Shown: piece by piece, positions 7,544 through 18,122 of the stretch | Position numbering within the stretch: the first letter of the stretch is position 1 | Layout of the letters: the number at the start of each line of letters is the position of its first letter | Assembly: GCF_019655855.1 (NCBI RefSeq) | Contig: NZ_BPFX01000003.1 | Coordinates: forward strand, 124,001-188,000 | DNA length: 64,000 nucleotides | Source of the DNA: Pseudomonas paralcaligenes | GTDB taxonomy: Bacteria; Pseudomonadota; Gammaproteobacteria; Pseudomonadales; Pseudomonadaceae | Direction of reading: 5' to 3' | Position numbers and translations under genes: made by a program | Notes under the pieces: model-generated | What the model was told of the DNA's origin: nothing | Databases searched by the model: none | Seen by the model: only the letters and a program-made list of their open reading frames with translations

Positions 7544-9610
7544 TCACTCGTCCCCGGTGGAGAACTCGTAATCCATCGACTGGCTCGGGCCCTGCAGGTA
7601 GTAGCCCTGGATGTAGTTGACCCCGGCCTGCCAGAGGGTGGCCAGCACGCTGGCGCTCTCGACGTAGGGCACGATGGTCAGCTTGGCCTGGGCGTGCAGG
7701 CTGGCCAGCAGGGTCTTCAGCGCCTCCTGGCTTTCCGCGTTGGAGAGGTCCTGGGAGAAGGAGCCGTCCACCTTCACGAAGTCCACGTTGAGGTACTTGA
7801 GCGTGTTGAAGGGGTTGATGGCGCAGCCGAACTGGCCGAGGGCGACCTTGCAGTGCAGCTCCGCCAGGCCCTGGGTGAGCGCCTTCGCCTGCTTGAGGTA
7901 GGCCACCGCGTCCGGCTCGCTGATCTGGAACACCAGGGAATCCGACGGCAGCCGCGCGGCCTTGAGGGCCACGCTGAGCCACGGCAGCAGGGTCTGGTCC
8001 TGCAGGCTGTTGGCCGACAGGTGCACGAACAGGCGGGTGCTGTGGCCCTTGCTGCGGTGTTCGGCGAGCAGCTTGACCGAGTGGAGGATCACCCAGCGGT
8101 CGATCTTCTCGGCCAGCCCGGCCTCCTTGGCCGCGCTGAGGAACTCCACGGGCGGCACTTCCTCGCCCTGGCTGTTGAGCAGGCGCAGCAGCACCTCGTA
8201 GTGCTCGTCGCTGTCGCCGCGCAGGCTGATCACCGGCTGGAACAGCAGGCGGAAGCTGTTGTTGTCCAGCGCCTGCTGGACCATGGCCACCAGGTTGCCA
8301 CGGCTGGCGGCGGCGGCCAGTTCGTCCGCCGGATCGTAGATCTTGATCGCGTTGCCGCTGAGTTCGTCCGCGCAGCGGTGGGCGCGGTCGATGACTTCCT
8401 GGGCCTTGCTGGTCTGCTCGCTGAGCCCGGCGACGCCGATGGACAGGGTGGTCTGCACGGTGCGGCCGGCGACGTCGAACAGGTGGCTTTCGACCTTCTT
8501 CAGCAGGGCGGCCAGCTGTTCCTTGCTCTGCTCGGGGCTGGCGCCCGGTTTCAGCACGGTGAACACGTCGTCGCCGAAGCGCGCCAGCTGGGCGCCGTCG
8601 CCGAAGTGGCCGCGCAGCATGACGGCCAGGTCGGCGAGCAGGATGTCGATGCCGGCCAGGCCCACTTCGCTGACGATTTCGCTGTAGCGGTCGATGCGGA
8701 TGTAGCACAGGGTGGACGGCTGGCCGTCGTTCACCGCGCGCTGGGCGGCGGTGTCCATCAGTTCGACGAAGTGCGAGCGGTTGAACAGGCCGGTGACCAG
8801 GTCCTGGCTGCTGATCTCGCGCAGCTTCTCTTCCAGCTCGGCGTTGTCGCTTTCGGCGCGGATCACCACCTGGATGCACGGCTCGCCGTCGTAGGCGGCG
8901 GGCGAGAAGGTCATGCGTGCCTGGAAGCGCTGGCCGTCGGGCTTGACCCCGCCGCAGCTGAGTTCGGTGCTGCCTTCGCCGCTGGCGTAGCCCTTGAGGA
9001 AGTCCTTGAAGCGCGCCTGGTCTTCGCAATGGATCAGGTCGATCATCGGCATGCCTTCCAGCTCGTCCGCATCCTCGTAGCCGAACAGCTGGAGGTAGGC
9101 GCGGTTGGCATAGATGTGCATGCCGTCGTGGACGTAGGTGATGGCGTCCACCGAACTGTCCAGCAGCAGCTGGCAGCGCTTCTCCGCCTCGCGCAGGGCC
9201 ACTTCGGCGGCGCGCCGGGCGCGGCGTTCCTCGAGGTTGGCCAGCTCGCGGCTGGCGATCAGGATCAGGCGCTCGTCCTCGCCCTGGGGCAGGGCATCCT
9301 GGGCGCCCAGGGTCAGGGCCTCGGTGATGCTGTCGGAGTCGTTGTCGGCCACCAGCTGGATCACCGGAATGTCCTTGGCCTGGCGGCGGATGGCGGTGAT
9401 GGCTTCGCTGGGGTCGAGGTGATCGCTGGTGGGCGCGCTGATCAACAGGTCCCAGCTGTTCTGCAGCGCATCCGACAGGTTGTCGCTGGAGGTGATGCGA
9501 TGCACCCGGGTGGCGTGGCCCGCGTTGCGGAACAGGCTGACCAGGCGCTCGGCCTCGTTCTGCGAATCCTCAAGAATCAGCAGCCGTATGGTTTTTTTTT
9601 CGATGGCCAT
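7544..9610 (-). CDS. fimX: FimX, degenerate GGDEF/EAL c-di-GMP receptor for type IV pili
   Basis: A 688-residue cytoplasmic protein with REC-like (1-125), PAS (about 150-255), GGDEF (about 265-425) and EAL (about 440-685) domains. The key motifs are degenerate exactly as in P. aeruginosa FimX: GGDEF reads GDDVF (346-350) and EAL reads EVL (472-474). The REC domain lacks an Asp at the usual phosphorylation position (LLISAP). In P. aeruginosa, FimX binds c-di-GMP and promotes pilus assembly and twitching through PilB and PilZ. pilB is also in this window. The fourth to seventh codons form a run of nine A residues. The terminator follows closely. Confidence 0.93.
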   Translation of the reverse strand: MAIEKKTIRLLILEDSQNEAERLVSLFRNAGHATRVHRITSSDNLSDALQNSWDLLISAPTSDHLDPSEAITAIRRQAKDIPVIQLVADNDSDSITEALTLGAQDALPQGEDERLILIASRELANLEERRARRAAEVALREAEKRCQLLLDSSVDAITYVHDGMHIYANRAYLQLFGYEDADELEGMPMIDLIHCEDQARFKDFLKGYASGEGSTELSCGGVKPDGQRFQARMTFSPAAYDGEPCIQVVIRAESDNAELEEKLREISSQDLVTGLFNRSHFVELMDTAAQRAVNDGQPSTLCYIRIDRYSEIVSEVGLAGIDILLADLAVMLRGHFGDGAQLARFGDDVFTVLKPGASPEQSKEQLAALLKKVESHLFDVAGRTVQTTLSIGVAGLSEQTSKAQEVIDRAHRCADELSGNAIKIYDPADELAAAASRGNLVAMVQQALDNNSFRLLFQPVISLRGDSDEHYEVLLRLLNSQGEEVPPVEFLSAAKEAGLAEKIDRWVILHSVKLLAEHRSKGHSTRLFVHLSANSLQDQTLLPWLSVALKAARLPSDSLVFQISEPDAVAYLKQAKALTQGLAELHCKVALGQFGCAINPFNTLKYLNVDFVKVDGSFSQDLSNAESQEALKTLLASLHAQAKLTIVPYVESASVLATLWQAGVNYIQGYYLQGPSQSMDYEFSTGDE

Positions 9611-9676
9611 GAGGTTTTTTTCAGAGGGTGCCGAAGAGCGGATAAAAAAAGGCGACGGATGGCTTTTCCCCGGAAT

Positions 9677-11491
9677 CTACAGGGACTTCCAGAGTGAGTC
9701 AAAGTCTTCATCGTCGCCCTGGCCCGGGGTTTTCTGAGCTGTGACGGAGGTCCCGGACGGCGGTTTGGTCTCGTCCAGAACCCGGTATTCGAACTGGCTG
9801 AAACTGCCGGTTCCGGCCTGTTTGCGGCTGAGGATCGCGCGGGTCTCGTCACCGCTGCGGTTGATGATCACCTTGTTGCTTTCCTGGAACGGCAGGCGTG
9901 GCGTGATGATCGTGGCGGGGCGGGAGATCACGCGGATCTCGGGCAGCAGCATGGCCCGCAGGTACTGGCTGTTCTGGTCGCTCTTGCGCACCAGCTGCAC
10001 GCCGCAGGGCTGGGCGTGCGGGGCGATCAGCTCGATACCCATCTGCGTGCCGCCGCCCCTGACCTGGCGGATCCAGCGCACGATCGCCACGCTCCACGCC
10101 TGCTCCGGTGCGTCCTGCACGCCCAGCAGTTCGCCGGCCTGCAGCTGCGCCGGCACTTCCCGCGGCCAGCTCAGGCAGTAGCCGCCGGGACTGTGGTTGA
10201 CGATGGGCACCTCGAAGGTCGGGTAGCTTTCCGCCGGCGCCTCGACGGGCTGCTCGCCCGGCTTCTGCGGCGCCTTGTACTGGATCACCTCCATGGTGAT
10301 GCCGTTTTCCCACTCGTTCTCGCGCTGGGCGTCGAAGGCGTTGGCCCAGACATCCTTGCTGGCGGCGGCGCTCATGTCGGTGGTGGCGAACTGGGCGCCG
10401 CGCGGCTTCTCTTCCTGTTTCAGTACGTCGGCGAAACTGCGCTTGCCGGCCAGGTAGAAGTGCAGTGCCGACATGCCGATGCACAGCGTCAGGCTGCCGC
10501 GCCCCGGCGTGCGCTGGAAGGTGCGCTCCGCGATATCGCCCCAGGCGGAGGCGAGGTGCTGCAGCAGATCGGTCGACATGCCTTCCGGGGTCGTCAGCCG
10601 GCTCGGCTCGGGGCTGTCCGGCGGCAGCAGCAGGTGTTCCTTGATCGCATCCACCAGTGCCTGCGGGTCCAGACCGAGCAGGTTGCTCAGGTCGCCTTCG
10701 AACAGCGCCTTGTAGCGCGGCGGGCCGTCCACCTGCGGGGCCACGGCGAACAGGCTGTTGGGCGCGTCGGCCCGTTGCAGGGTGACCAGGGTGCTCCAGT
10801 TTTCCAGGGCCTCGGCCAGGCGCGCGATGCTGTTCTGGCGCATCTGGTTGCAGCGCGCGCAGCCGAGCAGCAGGGCGCCGATGTAGATCTGTTCCAGGCT
10901 CAGGCTGCTGCCGTTGCGCGCCAGGCTGTCGCGCACCTGGGCCTTCTGCAGGCCATGCTGGCGGGCGATGCGGTAGAACTGGTGCAGTTCCAGCCAGAGC
11001 CCTTCGGGCACCGGGCAATAGAGCTGGCTGGCGCGTACCAGCGGGCCGCACAGCGCGTGGCTGGCACGCTGCAGCGCAACGGCGAGCAGCTGCGCCCGGT
11101 CCTTGGCGAAGCGCGGCAGTTCTTGGGCGATGATCAGCTTGTAGCCGATGGCCAGATGGTTCTGCAGGGCCTGGCAGAGGTTGGCGACTTTGCGCGGGCG
11201 CTCGTCGAGCACGATGGACTGGTTGAGGAAGTGGCGTTCGAGGTGGCTGGTGACGAAGTACACCTCGGGGCGCAGCAGTTCGAGCAGTTGCAGGCGGTTG
11301 TCGGTGGGCGTGATCAGCTGGTTCAGTTCGATCAGGCCCTGGTACAGCTGGCGGGCGGTCTCGCCGATGTTGGCCTTGGGCAGGCCGGCGATCCAGCGCT
11401 TCACATCGCGCGGATTGGCTTCACAGAAGGACAGGCCCTGTCTGTCGGGGGTGGGTACGCGCAGGAGCAGGTGAGGGCTCTGTTTATCCAT
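9677..11491 (-). CDS. PilZ-like domain protein, homologue of PA4958
   Basis: A 604-residue protein upstream of fimX in the same direction. The first ~370 residues are helical and match no family I know well. Residues about 375-480 look like a divergent PilZ barrel: VPIVNHSPGGYCLSW corresponds to the D/NxSxxG half of the c-di-GMP motif and is followed by WIRQVRGGGTQMGIEL. A clear RxxxR half is not visible, so ligand binding is uncertain. The C-terminus ends in an acidic tail (GQGDDEDFDSLW). The position next to fimX suggests a role in pilus or c-di-GMP control, but this is inference. Confidence 0.7.
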   Translation of the reverse strand: MDKQSPHLLLRVPTPDRQGLSFCEANPRDVKRWIAGLPKANIGETARQLYQGLIELNQLITPTDNRLQLLELLRPEVYFVTSHLERHFLNQSIVLDERPRKVANLCQALQNHLAIGYKLIIAQELPRFAKDRAQLLAVALQRASHALCGPLVRASQLYCPVPEGLWLELHQFYRIARQHGLQKAQVRDSLARNGSSLSLEQIYIGALLLGCARCNQMRQNSIARLAEALENWSTLVTLQRADAPNSLFAVAPQVDGPPRYKALFEGDLSNLLGLDPQALVDAIKEHLLLPPDSPEPSRLTTPEGMSTDLLQHLASAWGDIAERTFQRTPGRGSLTLCIGMSALHFYLAGKRSFADVLKQEEKPRGAQFATTDMSAAASKDVWANAFDAQRENEWENGITMEVIQYKAPQKPGEQPVEAPAESYPTFEVPIVNHSPGGYCLSWPREVPAQLQAGELLGVQDAPEQAWSVAIVRWIRQVRGGGTQMGIELIAPHAQPCGVQLVRKSDQNSQYLRAMLLPEIRVISRPATIITPRLPFQESNKVIINRSGDETRAILSRKQAGTGSFSQFEYRVLDETKPPSGTSVTAQKTPGQGDDEDFDSLWKSL

Positions 11492-11688
11492 ACCTTAGCG
11501 GTGGTCCGTAACAGGCGGGCGGCATCCTGGCCGACGGGTTTTTCGCAACTCTAGCAGCATCGCGGCGGTGTCGCAGCCCTGGACGGGCAAATGCGGGACC
11601 TGCCAGCTCCGACCCGGGCGCGCGGCGGATCGTTCCTTCGGCCATTCCCGCGCGGCCGGCGCCGGCGCGGGAGTCGGCGGACGAGGGC

Positions 11689-12552
11689 TCAGGCGCGCGG
11701 CAGCGCCAGGGCCTGTCCCATGCGCACCGGGCTGCCGGCGGTGAGCCCCTCGGCCCACTGCACCTGCTGCGGTCCGAACAGCACGATGGCGGTGGAGCCC
11801 AGCTTGAAGCGGCCCAGTTCGCCGCCCTTGGCCAGCTCGATGGCGCCGCGCGCGGCCTCGTCGTAGCGGGTGGTTTTCAGCTCGCGCTTGGGCGGCGTGA
11901 CCAGGCCGGCCCAGACCGTCTCGATGCTGGCGACGATCATGGCGCCGACCAGCACCACGGCCATCGGACCGCGCTCGGTATCGAACAGGCAGACCACCCG
12001 CTCGTTGCGGGCGAACAGCTCGGGCACGTTCTCGGCGGTGGTCTGGTTGACCGAGAACAGGCGGCCCGGCACGTAGACCATCTCGCGCAGGGTGCCGGCC
12101 AGCGGCATGTGCACACGGTGGTAGTCCTTCGGCGACAGGTAGACGGTGGCGAAGTCGCCGCCCATGAAGGGCGCGGCGCGCTCCACGTCGCCCCCGAGCA
12201 GCTCCAGCACGCTGAAGCTGTGGCCCTTGGCCTGGAAGCAGCGGCCCTGCTCGATGGGGCCGAGCTGGCTGACCGCGCCGTCGGCGGGGCAGAGGATGGC
12301 GCCGGGCGTTTCGTCCAGAGGGCGCGCACCGTCCTTCAGGGCACGGGTGAAGAAGGCGTTGAAGTGCTCGTAGGCGGTCAGCTCCTCGACCTGGGCTTCC
12401 GCCATGTTCACCTGGTACTGGCGGGCGAACCAGCCGATCAGGCGGTCCTTGAACCAGGCCGCGCGGCACTCGGCGGCGAAGCCGATCAGGCGGGACAGCA
12501 GGTGGTGCGGCAGTAGGTACTGGCTGAGGATAAACAGACGCTCTTTCATCAT
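11689..12552 (-). CDS. psd: Phosphatidylserine decarboxylase proenzyme
   Basis: Makes phosphatidylethanolamine from phosphatidylserine at the inner membrane. The 287-residue proenzyme carries the self-cleavage motif LGST near the C-terminus ([12 protein letters not shown]), where the Ser becomes the pyruvoyl group of the small alpha chain. The catalytic Asp/His positions [11 protein letters not shown] and [12 protein letters not shown] are present. Two ATG codons in tandem overlap the rhdA stop (ATGATGA); either may be used, and AAGGA precedes both. The ~197 bases between this stop and the minus-strand start region at 11491 hold no recognisable gene. Confidence 0.95.
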   Translation of the reverse strand: MMKERLFILSQYLLPHHLLSRLIGFAAECRAAWFKDRLIGWFARQYQVNMAEAQVEELTAYEHFNAFFTRALKDGARPLDETPGAILCPADGAVSQLGPIEQGRCFQAKGHSFSVLELLGGDVERAAPFMGGDFATVYLSPKDYHRVHMPLAGTLREMVYVPGRLFSVNQTTAENVPELFARNERVVCLFDTERGPMAVVLVGAMIVASIETVWAGLVTPPKRELKTTRYDEAARGAIELAKGGELGRFKLGSTAIVLFGPQQVQWAEGLTAGSPVRMGQALALPRA

Positions 12553-13382
12553 GGTTCCTTGGAGATTCGAAGCTCGACCGGGGTGTCGGGGAGATTTCCC
12601 CATTCGGACCAGGACCCGGCATAGGCCTTGACCCTCGGGTAGCCCAGCGCCTTGGCCACCACGTAGGTGAAGCCGGAGCGGCGATGGGTCTGGCAATGGG
12701 TGATCACTTCCTTGTCCGGCGTGATGCCCAGGTCGCGCAGCACCTGGGCCATGTCGTCACGGATGCGCAGGCCGCGCTGCGGGTCCATGCCGGCGGTCCA
12801 CTCGAAGTTGACGGCGCCGGGGACGTGGCCGCCGCGGGCGGCGAGCACCTTCTCGCCGGAGAATTCGGCTGGCGAGCGGGCGTCCCACACGGCCAGATCG
12901 GGTGCGCCCAGGCGGCTTTCCAGGTAGTCGCGACTGGCGGTGGGCACGTCGCTCAGGGTCAGATCGACGCTGCCGGTCGCGGCGGCGGGCGTGTCCTGGC
13001 TGAGTTCGCGGTCCTCGCCCAGCCAGGCCTGCAGGCCGCCGTTGAGGAAGTGGTAGTGGGGGTGGCCGATCACGTCGAGCAGCCAGATGAAGCGTCCGGC
13101 CCAGCCGCCGCCTTCGTCGTCGTACACCACGTAGACCGCATCGGCGCGGTGGCCCAATTCGCCGAACAGCGCTTCCAGCTGCGCCTTCTCCGGCAGCAGG
13201 CCGGGGGCGGGTGGTTGGCCGAGCTGGGTGCGCTTGCTGTCGACCCAGCGAGCGCCGGGGATGTGCCCCTCGGCATAGCGGGCGGCGGAACTCAGGTCGA
13301 TCAGGATCAGCTCGGGTGCCGGCAGGCGGGCGGCCAGTTCGGCCGGCTCGATCACCAGCGGCAGGCCTGAGAAGGCGGGCAT
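12549..13382 (-). CDS. rhdA: Thiosulfate sulfurtransferase (rhodanese)
   Basis: A 277-residue tandem rhodanese that transfers sulfane sulfur from thiosulfate to cyanide or thiol acceptors. The N-terminal domain is catalytically inactive and the C-terminal domain has the active-site loop CQTHRRS ([14 protein letters not shown]). Homologues in Azotobacter and P. aeruginosa have the same unusual loop. Interdomain landmarks include [12 protein letters not shown] and the [11 protein letters not shown] strand. It is upstream of psd with a four-base overlap, a pairing conserved in pseudomonads. The start has a GGAGGC-type site. Confidence 0.93.
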   Translation of the reverse strand: MPAFSGLPLVIEPAELAARLPAPELILIDLSSAARYAEGHIPGARWVDSKRTQLGQPPAPGLLPEKAQLEALFGELGHRADAVYVVYDDEGGGWAGRFIWLLDVIGHPHYHFLNGGLQAWLGEDRELSQDTPAAATGSVDLTLSDVPTASRDYLESRLGAPDLAVWDARSPAEFSGEKVLAARGGHVPGAVNFEWTAGMDPQRGLRIRDDMAQVLRDLGITPDKEVITHCQTHRRSGFTYVVAKALGYPRVKAYAGSWSEWGNLPDTPVELRISKEP

Positions 13383-13427
13383 GCGGAGCCTCCTGAGAGT
13401 GGAAAAGGGGCGATTGTAGCGGAAAGG

Positions 13428-14951
13428 TCAGCTGCCGCGGCGGGCGAAGGTGGACAGTGCCCGCTCGATGCATTGCACGGTTTTGCCGAAGGCCTGCAGG
13501 GGCGTGGCGCCGATCTCGCCGCCACCCTGGTCGGCCACCAGCAGCATCACCACCCGACCGTTGCTGGCCAGCGAGCGCAGCAGCAGGTGCTCGCCGCTGA
13601 ACAGTGCCTTGAGGCTGCCCGGCAGCAGGGCGGAGACCTGGGCCATGTTGGCCGGGCTCAGGCGCAGCTGGCCGGCCTCTGCCAGCAGGCTGCGCAGCAC
13701 CTGGCTCTGCGCCGGGTCGAGGCGCAGTTGCGCCGCGGCCGCCGGCAGGCCGGCCACTTGCTGGGCCTGCAGGCGGGTGTGGTTGCGGTCGGCCAACAGC
13801 ACCAGCACCCGTTGCATGCCGCCGGCCTGCAGGGCGTGGCAGGCGCTGTCGGTCAGCTGCACCACGTTGGCGAACGGCGTGGGCTGGGCCAGGAGCCTGG
13901 CGCAGTGATGCTTCCACTGGTCCAGCTGGAGGTTGGCGACGGGCGCGGGCGGCGGCTGAAGGTCGCGCAGGCGGCAGGCGTCCCAGGGCCACAGCAGCGC
14001 CTCTGCCGGGTGCCAGAGGCCCGGCAGGTGATGCTGGCGGGCGCTTTGCGCGGCCTGCTGGTGGACCAGTTGCTGCATCTCCGGCAACGCCAGCTGCAGA
14101 TAGAGGCCGGTGAGGCGCTGCCAGCGCAGGTGGTGTTCGCAGGACCAGTTGTGGTGGCTGGAAACGGCCAGGCCGTTGGCAAGAAGGATGCTGTTGCCCG
14201 GCTGGGTCAGCCAGCGGCGCAGGTGGGTGTCTTCGTCCAGGCGCTGCTGCTGGTGCAGGGGATTCTCGTTGTCGCGGGCGAGGTGCAGGGCCTTGACCAG
14301 CAGTCGGCGGTCTTCCACCAGCAGGCGATAGCCCTGAACGATCCACTCCGGCATGCGCCAGTGCCGCGCCAGCGCCAGGCAGAGCGAAGGCAGGGCCACG
14401 CCGAGCAACTCGCGCTCGACCTTGCAGGCCGGCTCGCCACGCCCCAGTACGCGCCTTTCCCAGGCCTCGAAGAGCTGCGAGTAGGTCGCCACCAGCGGCC
14501 ACAGCGGGGCGAGGAACAGCAGGCTGCCCCAGTGTATTTCCTGCCACAGGCGCGCCAAGCGCCCGGCGAATAGGCCGTTGGCCTGCTGAGAGGCGTGCAG
14601 GCTGATCAGCTGCAGCTGGCGAAGCGCCAGGGGAATCTGTGCCTCGTCCATCACCGGCATGGCGCCGAGAAGCGTTTCAGCACGTTTCAGGCCGAGACGG
14701 TTGAGCGCCATTTCCAGGCTCTCCGCCGGCTCGCTGAAGCTGTTGGTGCTGCGGTTGGCTTCGCGCAGGATGGCCAGGGCGACGGCGGGGCTTTCCTGCA
14801 TCTGGTCGGCGATTTCCCGCAGCGAGCGGCGGCTGTCCAGCAAGGTGCGGCGAACCGCCTCATGATGGTGGGTCGCAACAGGCAGGCGTACCGCATCCAG
14901 CTGCTTGAGCCAGGCGTCGAGGCTGCGGGGTATGGTCTTGTCGGTGGGCAT
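13428..14951 (-). CDS. HDOD domain protein
   Basis: A 507-residue protein with an N-terminal HDOD domain (about residues 20-240): ALAILREANRSTNSF, then LEMALNRLGLKRAETLLGAMP, the usual order in this non-enzymatic HD-like family. The rest is unassigned; the C-terminal ~150 residues might be a GAF-like fold (ANVVQLTDSACHALQ, VLVLLADRNHTRL) but this is weak. HDOD proteins commonly act as signalling adaptors. It is divergent from motA with about 120 bases between starts. PA4955 is the positional counterpart in PAO1 by memory. Confidence 0.75.
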   Translation of the reverse strand: MPTDKTIPRSLDAWLKQLDAVRLPVATHHHEAVRRTLLDSRRSLREIADQMQESPAVALAILREANRSTNSFSEPAESLEMALNRLGLKRAETLLGAMPVMDEAQIPLALRQLQLISLHASQQANGLFAGRLARLWQEIHWGSLLFLAPLWPLVATYSQLFEAWERRVLGRGEPACKVERELLGVALPSLCLALARHWRMPEWIVQGYRLLVEDRRLLVKALHLARDNENPLHQQQRLDEDTHLRRWLTQPGNSILLANGLAVSSHHNWSCEHHLRWQRLTGLYLQLALPEMQQLVHQQAAQSARQHHLPGLWHPAEALLWPWDACRLRDLQPPPAPVANLQLDQWKHHCARLLAQPTPFANVVQLTDSACHALQAGGMQRVLVLLADRNHTRLQAQQVAGLPAAAAQLRLDPAQSQVLRSLLAEAGQLRLSPANMAQVSALLPGSLKALFSGEHLLLRSLASNGRVVMLLVADQGGGEIGATPLQAFGKTVQCIERALSTFARRGS

Positions 14952-14988
14952 GCGGGTTGAGCCGAACTGGCTTTTCGCCTTTACTGCC

Positions 14989-15015
14989 TATAGTCTGGCT
15001 CAATACTTCCGATAA
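14989..15015 (+). promoter_or_regulatory. Putative FliA (sigma-28) promoter of motAB
   Basis: TATA, then exactly 15 bases, then TCCGATAA. The sigma-28 consensus is TAAA-N15-GCCGATAA, so each half has one mismatch and the spacing is exact. It lies 56 bases upstream of the motA start, fitting late flagellar gene control. Confidence 0.65.
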
Positions 15016-15070
15016 TTAGAAGGGTTGTTTCGCTGAACCCTTTTCGACTGACACTTCAAGCTTAAATTCC

Positions 15071-15922
15071 ATGGTCAAGATCATCGGCATCCTGGTTGTT
15101 TTCGGCTGCGTTTTTGGCGGCTTCGTTCTGTCCGGCGGCAAAATCATGGCCCTGGTTCATCCCTTCGAGGTGATGATCATCGGCGGCGCCGCGCTGGGCG
15201 CCTTCCTCCAGGCCAACCCCAGCAGCGCCTTCATGACGGTGTTCAAGAAGTCGCTGAAGATGTTCAGCAGCCGCTTCACCCACGCCTTCTACCTAGAAGT
15301 GCTGAAGCTGCTCTACGAGATCCTCAACAAGAGCCGCCGTGAGGGCATGATGGCCATCGAGGCCGATGTCGAGGACCCCAACGCCAGCCCGATCTTCAGC
15401 AAGTACCCGGCCATCCTCAAGGACGCGCAGATGACCGCGTTCATCTGCGACTACCTGCGCATCATGTCCAGCGGCAACATGGCGCCCCACGAGCTGGAGA
15501 ACCTCTTCGACATGGAGATCGCCAGCCTCAAGGAGGACCTGGAGCACCCGGCCCATGCGGTGGCCAAGGTGGCCGACGGCATGCCGGCCATGGGTATCGT
15601 CGCCGCGGTACTGGGCATCGTGATCACCATGTCCATCCTCGCCTCCGCCGACAACGCGCAGATCGGCGAGAAGGTGGGCACCGCGCTGGTCGGTACCTTC
15701 CTCGGCATCCTCGCTTCCTACGGCTTCTTCGCGCCGCTGGCCGGCGCGCTGGAGCACGACGCCAAGGAGGAAGTGAACCTGTACGAGGCGATCAAGGCGA
15801 CCCTGGTGGCCTCCGCCTCCGGCATGCCGCCGACCCTGGCCGTGGAATTCGGCCGCAAGGTGCTGCTGCCCGCGCACCGCCCGAGCTTCAGCGAGCTCGA
15901 GCAGGCCATGCGTGGCAACTGA
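15071..15922 (+). CDS. motA: Flagellar motor stator protein MotA
   Basis: A 283-residue inner-membrane stator subunit with four TM helices. It begins with the typical VKIIGILVVFGCVFGGFVLSG segment, has the cytoplasmic charged loop between helices 2 and 3, and the conserved VADGMPAMGIVAAVLGIVITM of helix 3 with the Pro needed for torque. MotA5MotB2 complexes conduct ions to turn the flagellum. motB follows after 16 bases. P. aeruginosa has two stators; this locus corresponds to MotAB, beside rsgA and orn, rather than MotCD. Confidence 0.95.
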   Translation: MVKIIGILVVFGCVFGGFVLSGGKIMALVHPFEVMIIGGAALGAFLQANPSSAFMTVFKKSLKMFSSRFTHAFYLEVLKLLYEILNKSRREGMMAIEADVEDPNASPIFSKYPAILKDAQMTAFICDYLRIMSSGNMAPHELENLFDMEIASLKEDLEHPAHAVAKVADGMPAMGIVAAVLGIVITMSILASADNAQIGEKVGTALVGTFLGILASYGFFAPLAGALEHDAKEEVNLYEAIKATLVASASGMPPTLAVEFGRKVLLPAHRPSFSELEQAMRGN

Positions 15923-15938
15923 GGCGGGCCGCTGAGCG

Positions 15939-16955
15939 ATGGAGAACAACCAGCCGATACTGGTCAAGCGGGTCAAGAAGGTTGCCGGCGGCCACCACGG
16001 TGGCGCCTGGAAGATCGCCTTCGCCGACTTCGCCACGGCCATGATGGCGTTCTTCATGGTGATGTGGCTGATGTCCTCGGCCACGCCTGAGCAGAAGAAG
16101 GCGATCTCCGGCTACTTCCAGGACCCCATCGGTTTCACCGAGAGCGCCAGCCCCTATGTCATCGACCTGGGCGGCACGCCGACGCCGGCGCCGGACCGCA
16201 CCCTCAACCCCGAGCTGAAAGACTCTCCGGACTCTCAGGAGGCGGCCGTCGACAACCAGGACGACCAGGCCGGCGTCGACCAGAGCCAGGCGGAGCAGCT
16301 CGCCGAGCAGATCGAGCGCGAGCGCCTGGAGCTGCTGCTGCAGGAGCTGCAGACCAAGGTCGACGAGAATCCGCAGCTGCAGAAGTTCAAGGACCAGATC
16401 CTCTTCGAGATCACCCAGGACGGGCTGCGCATCCAGATCATGGATGCCGAGAACCGGCCCATGTTCGCCATCGGCAGCGCGCGCCTGCAGCCCTATTTTG
16501 AGGACATCCTGCTGATCCTCGCCGAGACCATCAAGGCGGTGCCGAACAAGATCAGCGTCAGCGGCCACACCGACGCCAAGCCCTTCGCCGGGCAGGCCGA
16601 GTTCGGCAACTGGGAGCTGTCGGCCAACCGCGCCAACGCTGCGCGGCGTACCCTGGTCGCCGGCGGCTACCCGGACGAGCGCGTGGCGCGGGTCGTGGGT
16701 TACGCCTCTTCGGCGCTGTTCGATCGCAACGATCCTTTCAATCCGGTCAACCGCCGCATCGACATCATCGTCCTGACCAAGAAGGCCCAGCGCGCCATCG
16801 AAGGCGAGCAGGGCGACGCCGACCCGCCGGCTCCCTCCGAGGCCTCGTCGGCACCGGCAGGCGCGTCGGGCGAGCCGGCTCAGGCGGACGAGCTGCGCCA
16901 GCGCCTGAACATCTTCGAGGAAGGCGCGCTGAAGTTCGACCAGCCCCAGGAATGA
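15939..16955 (+). CDS. motB: Flagellar motor stator protein MotB
   Basis: A 338-residue peptidoglycan-anchored stator subunit. The short cytoplasmic N-terminus precedes a single TM helix with the ion-binding Asp at residue 30 (KIAFADFATAMMAFFMVMW). A plug and linker follow, then the OmpA-like domain with VSGHTDAKPFAG and NWELSANRANAARR, which bind the cell wall. The C-terminal ~50 residues are Ala/Pro-rich. Transcribed with motA. Length is as expected for pseudomonads. Confidence 0.95.
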   Translation: MENNQPILVKRVKKVAGGHHGGAWKIAFADFATAMMAFFMVMWLMSSATPEQKKAISGYFQDPIGFTESASPYVIDLGGTPTPAPDRTLNPELKDSPDSQEAAVDNQDDQAGVDQSQAEQLAEQIERERLELLLQELQTKVDENPQLQKFKDQILFEITQDGLRIQIMDAENRPMFAIGSARLQPYFEDILLILAETIKAVPNKISVSGHTDAKPFAGQAEFGNWELSANRANAARRTLVAGGYPDERVARVVGYASSALFDRNDPFNPVNRRIDIIVLTKKAQRAIEGEQGDADPPAPSEASSAPAGASGEPAQADELRQRLNIFEEGALKFDQPQE

Positions 16956-16988
16956 ACGAAGAGGCCGCGATGATCGCGGCCTCTTCGT
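16956..16988. terminator. Hairpin terminator between convergent motB and rsgA
   Basis: A perfect 15-base inverted repeat (ACGAAGAGGCCGCGA) with a three-base loop begins directly after the motB stop. There is no long T-tract, so efficiency is uncertain, but the placement between convergent genes fits a two-way terminator. Confidence 0.7.
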
Positions 16989-17003
16989 GTGTGCCGAGCC
17001 GGC

Positions 17004-18035
<1,032 letters not shown>

Positions 18036-18122
18036 GAATGTTCCGAAGGGTGGGAAAACGGCGGCGAGTTTAGCACGCGGGCCGGCTGGTCCTGGCCGCG
18101 ACCTGCTGGTACAACAGACGCC

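Noticed and set aside
7544..9610. Active diguanylate cyclase/phosphodiesterase
   Set aside because: Both catalytic motifs are degenerate (GDDVF, EVL), as in FimX, which acts as a c-di-GMP receptor.
11647..11671. GC-rich hairpin (CCCGCGC/GCGCGGG) after psd as a terminator
   Set aside because: No U-tract on either strand; in this GC-rich DNA such stems arise by chance.
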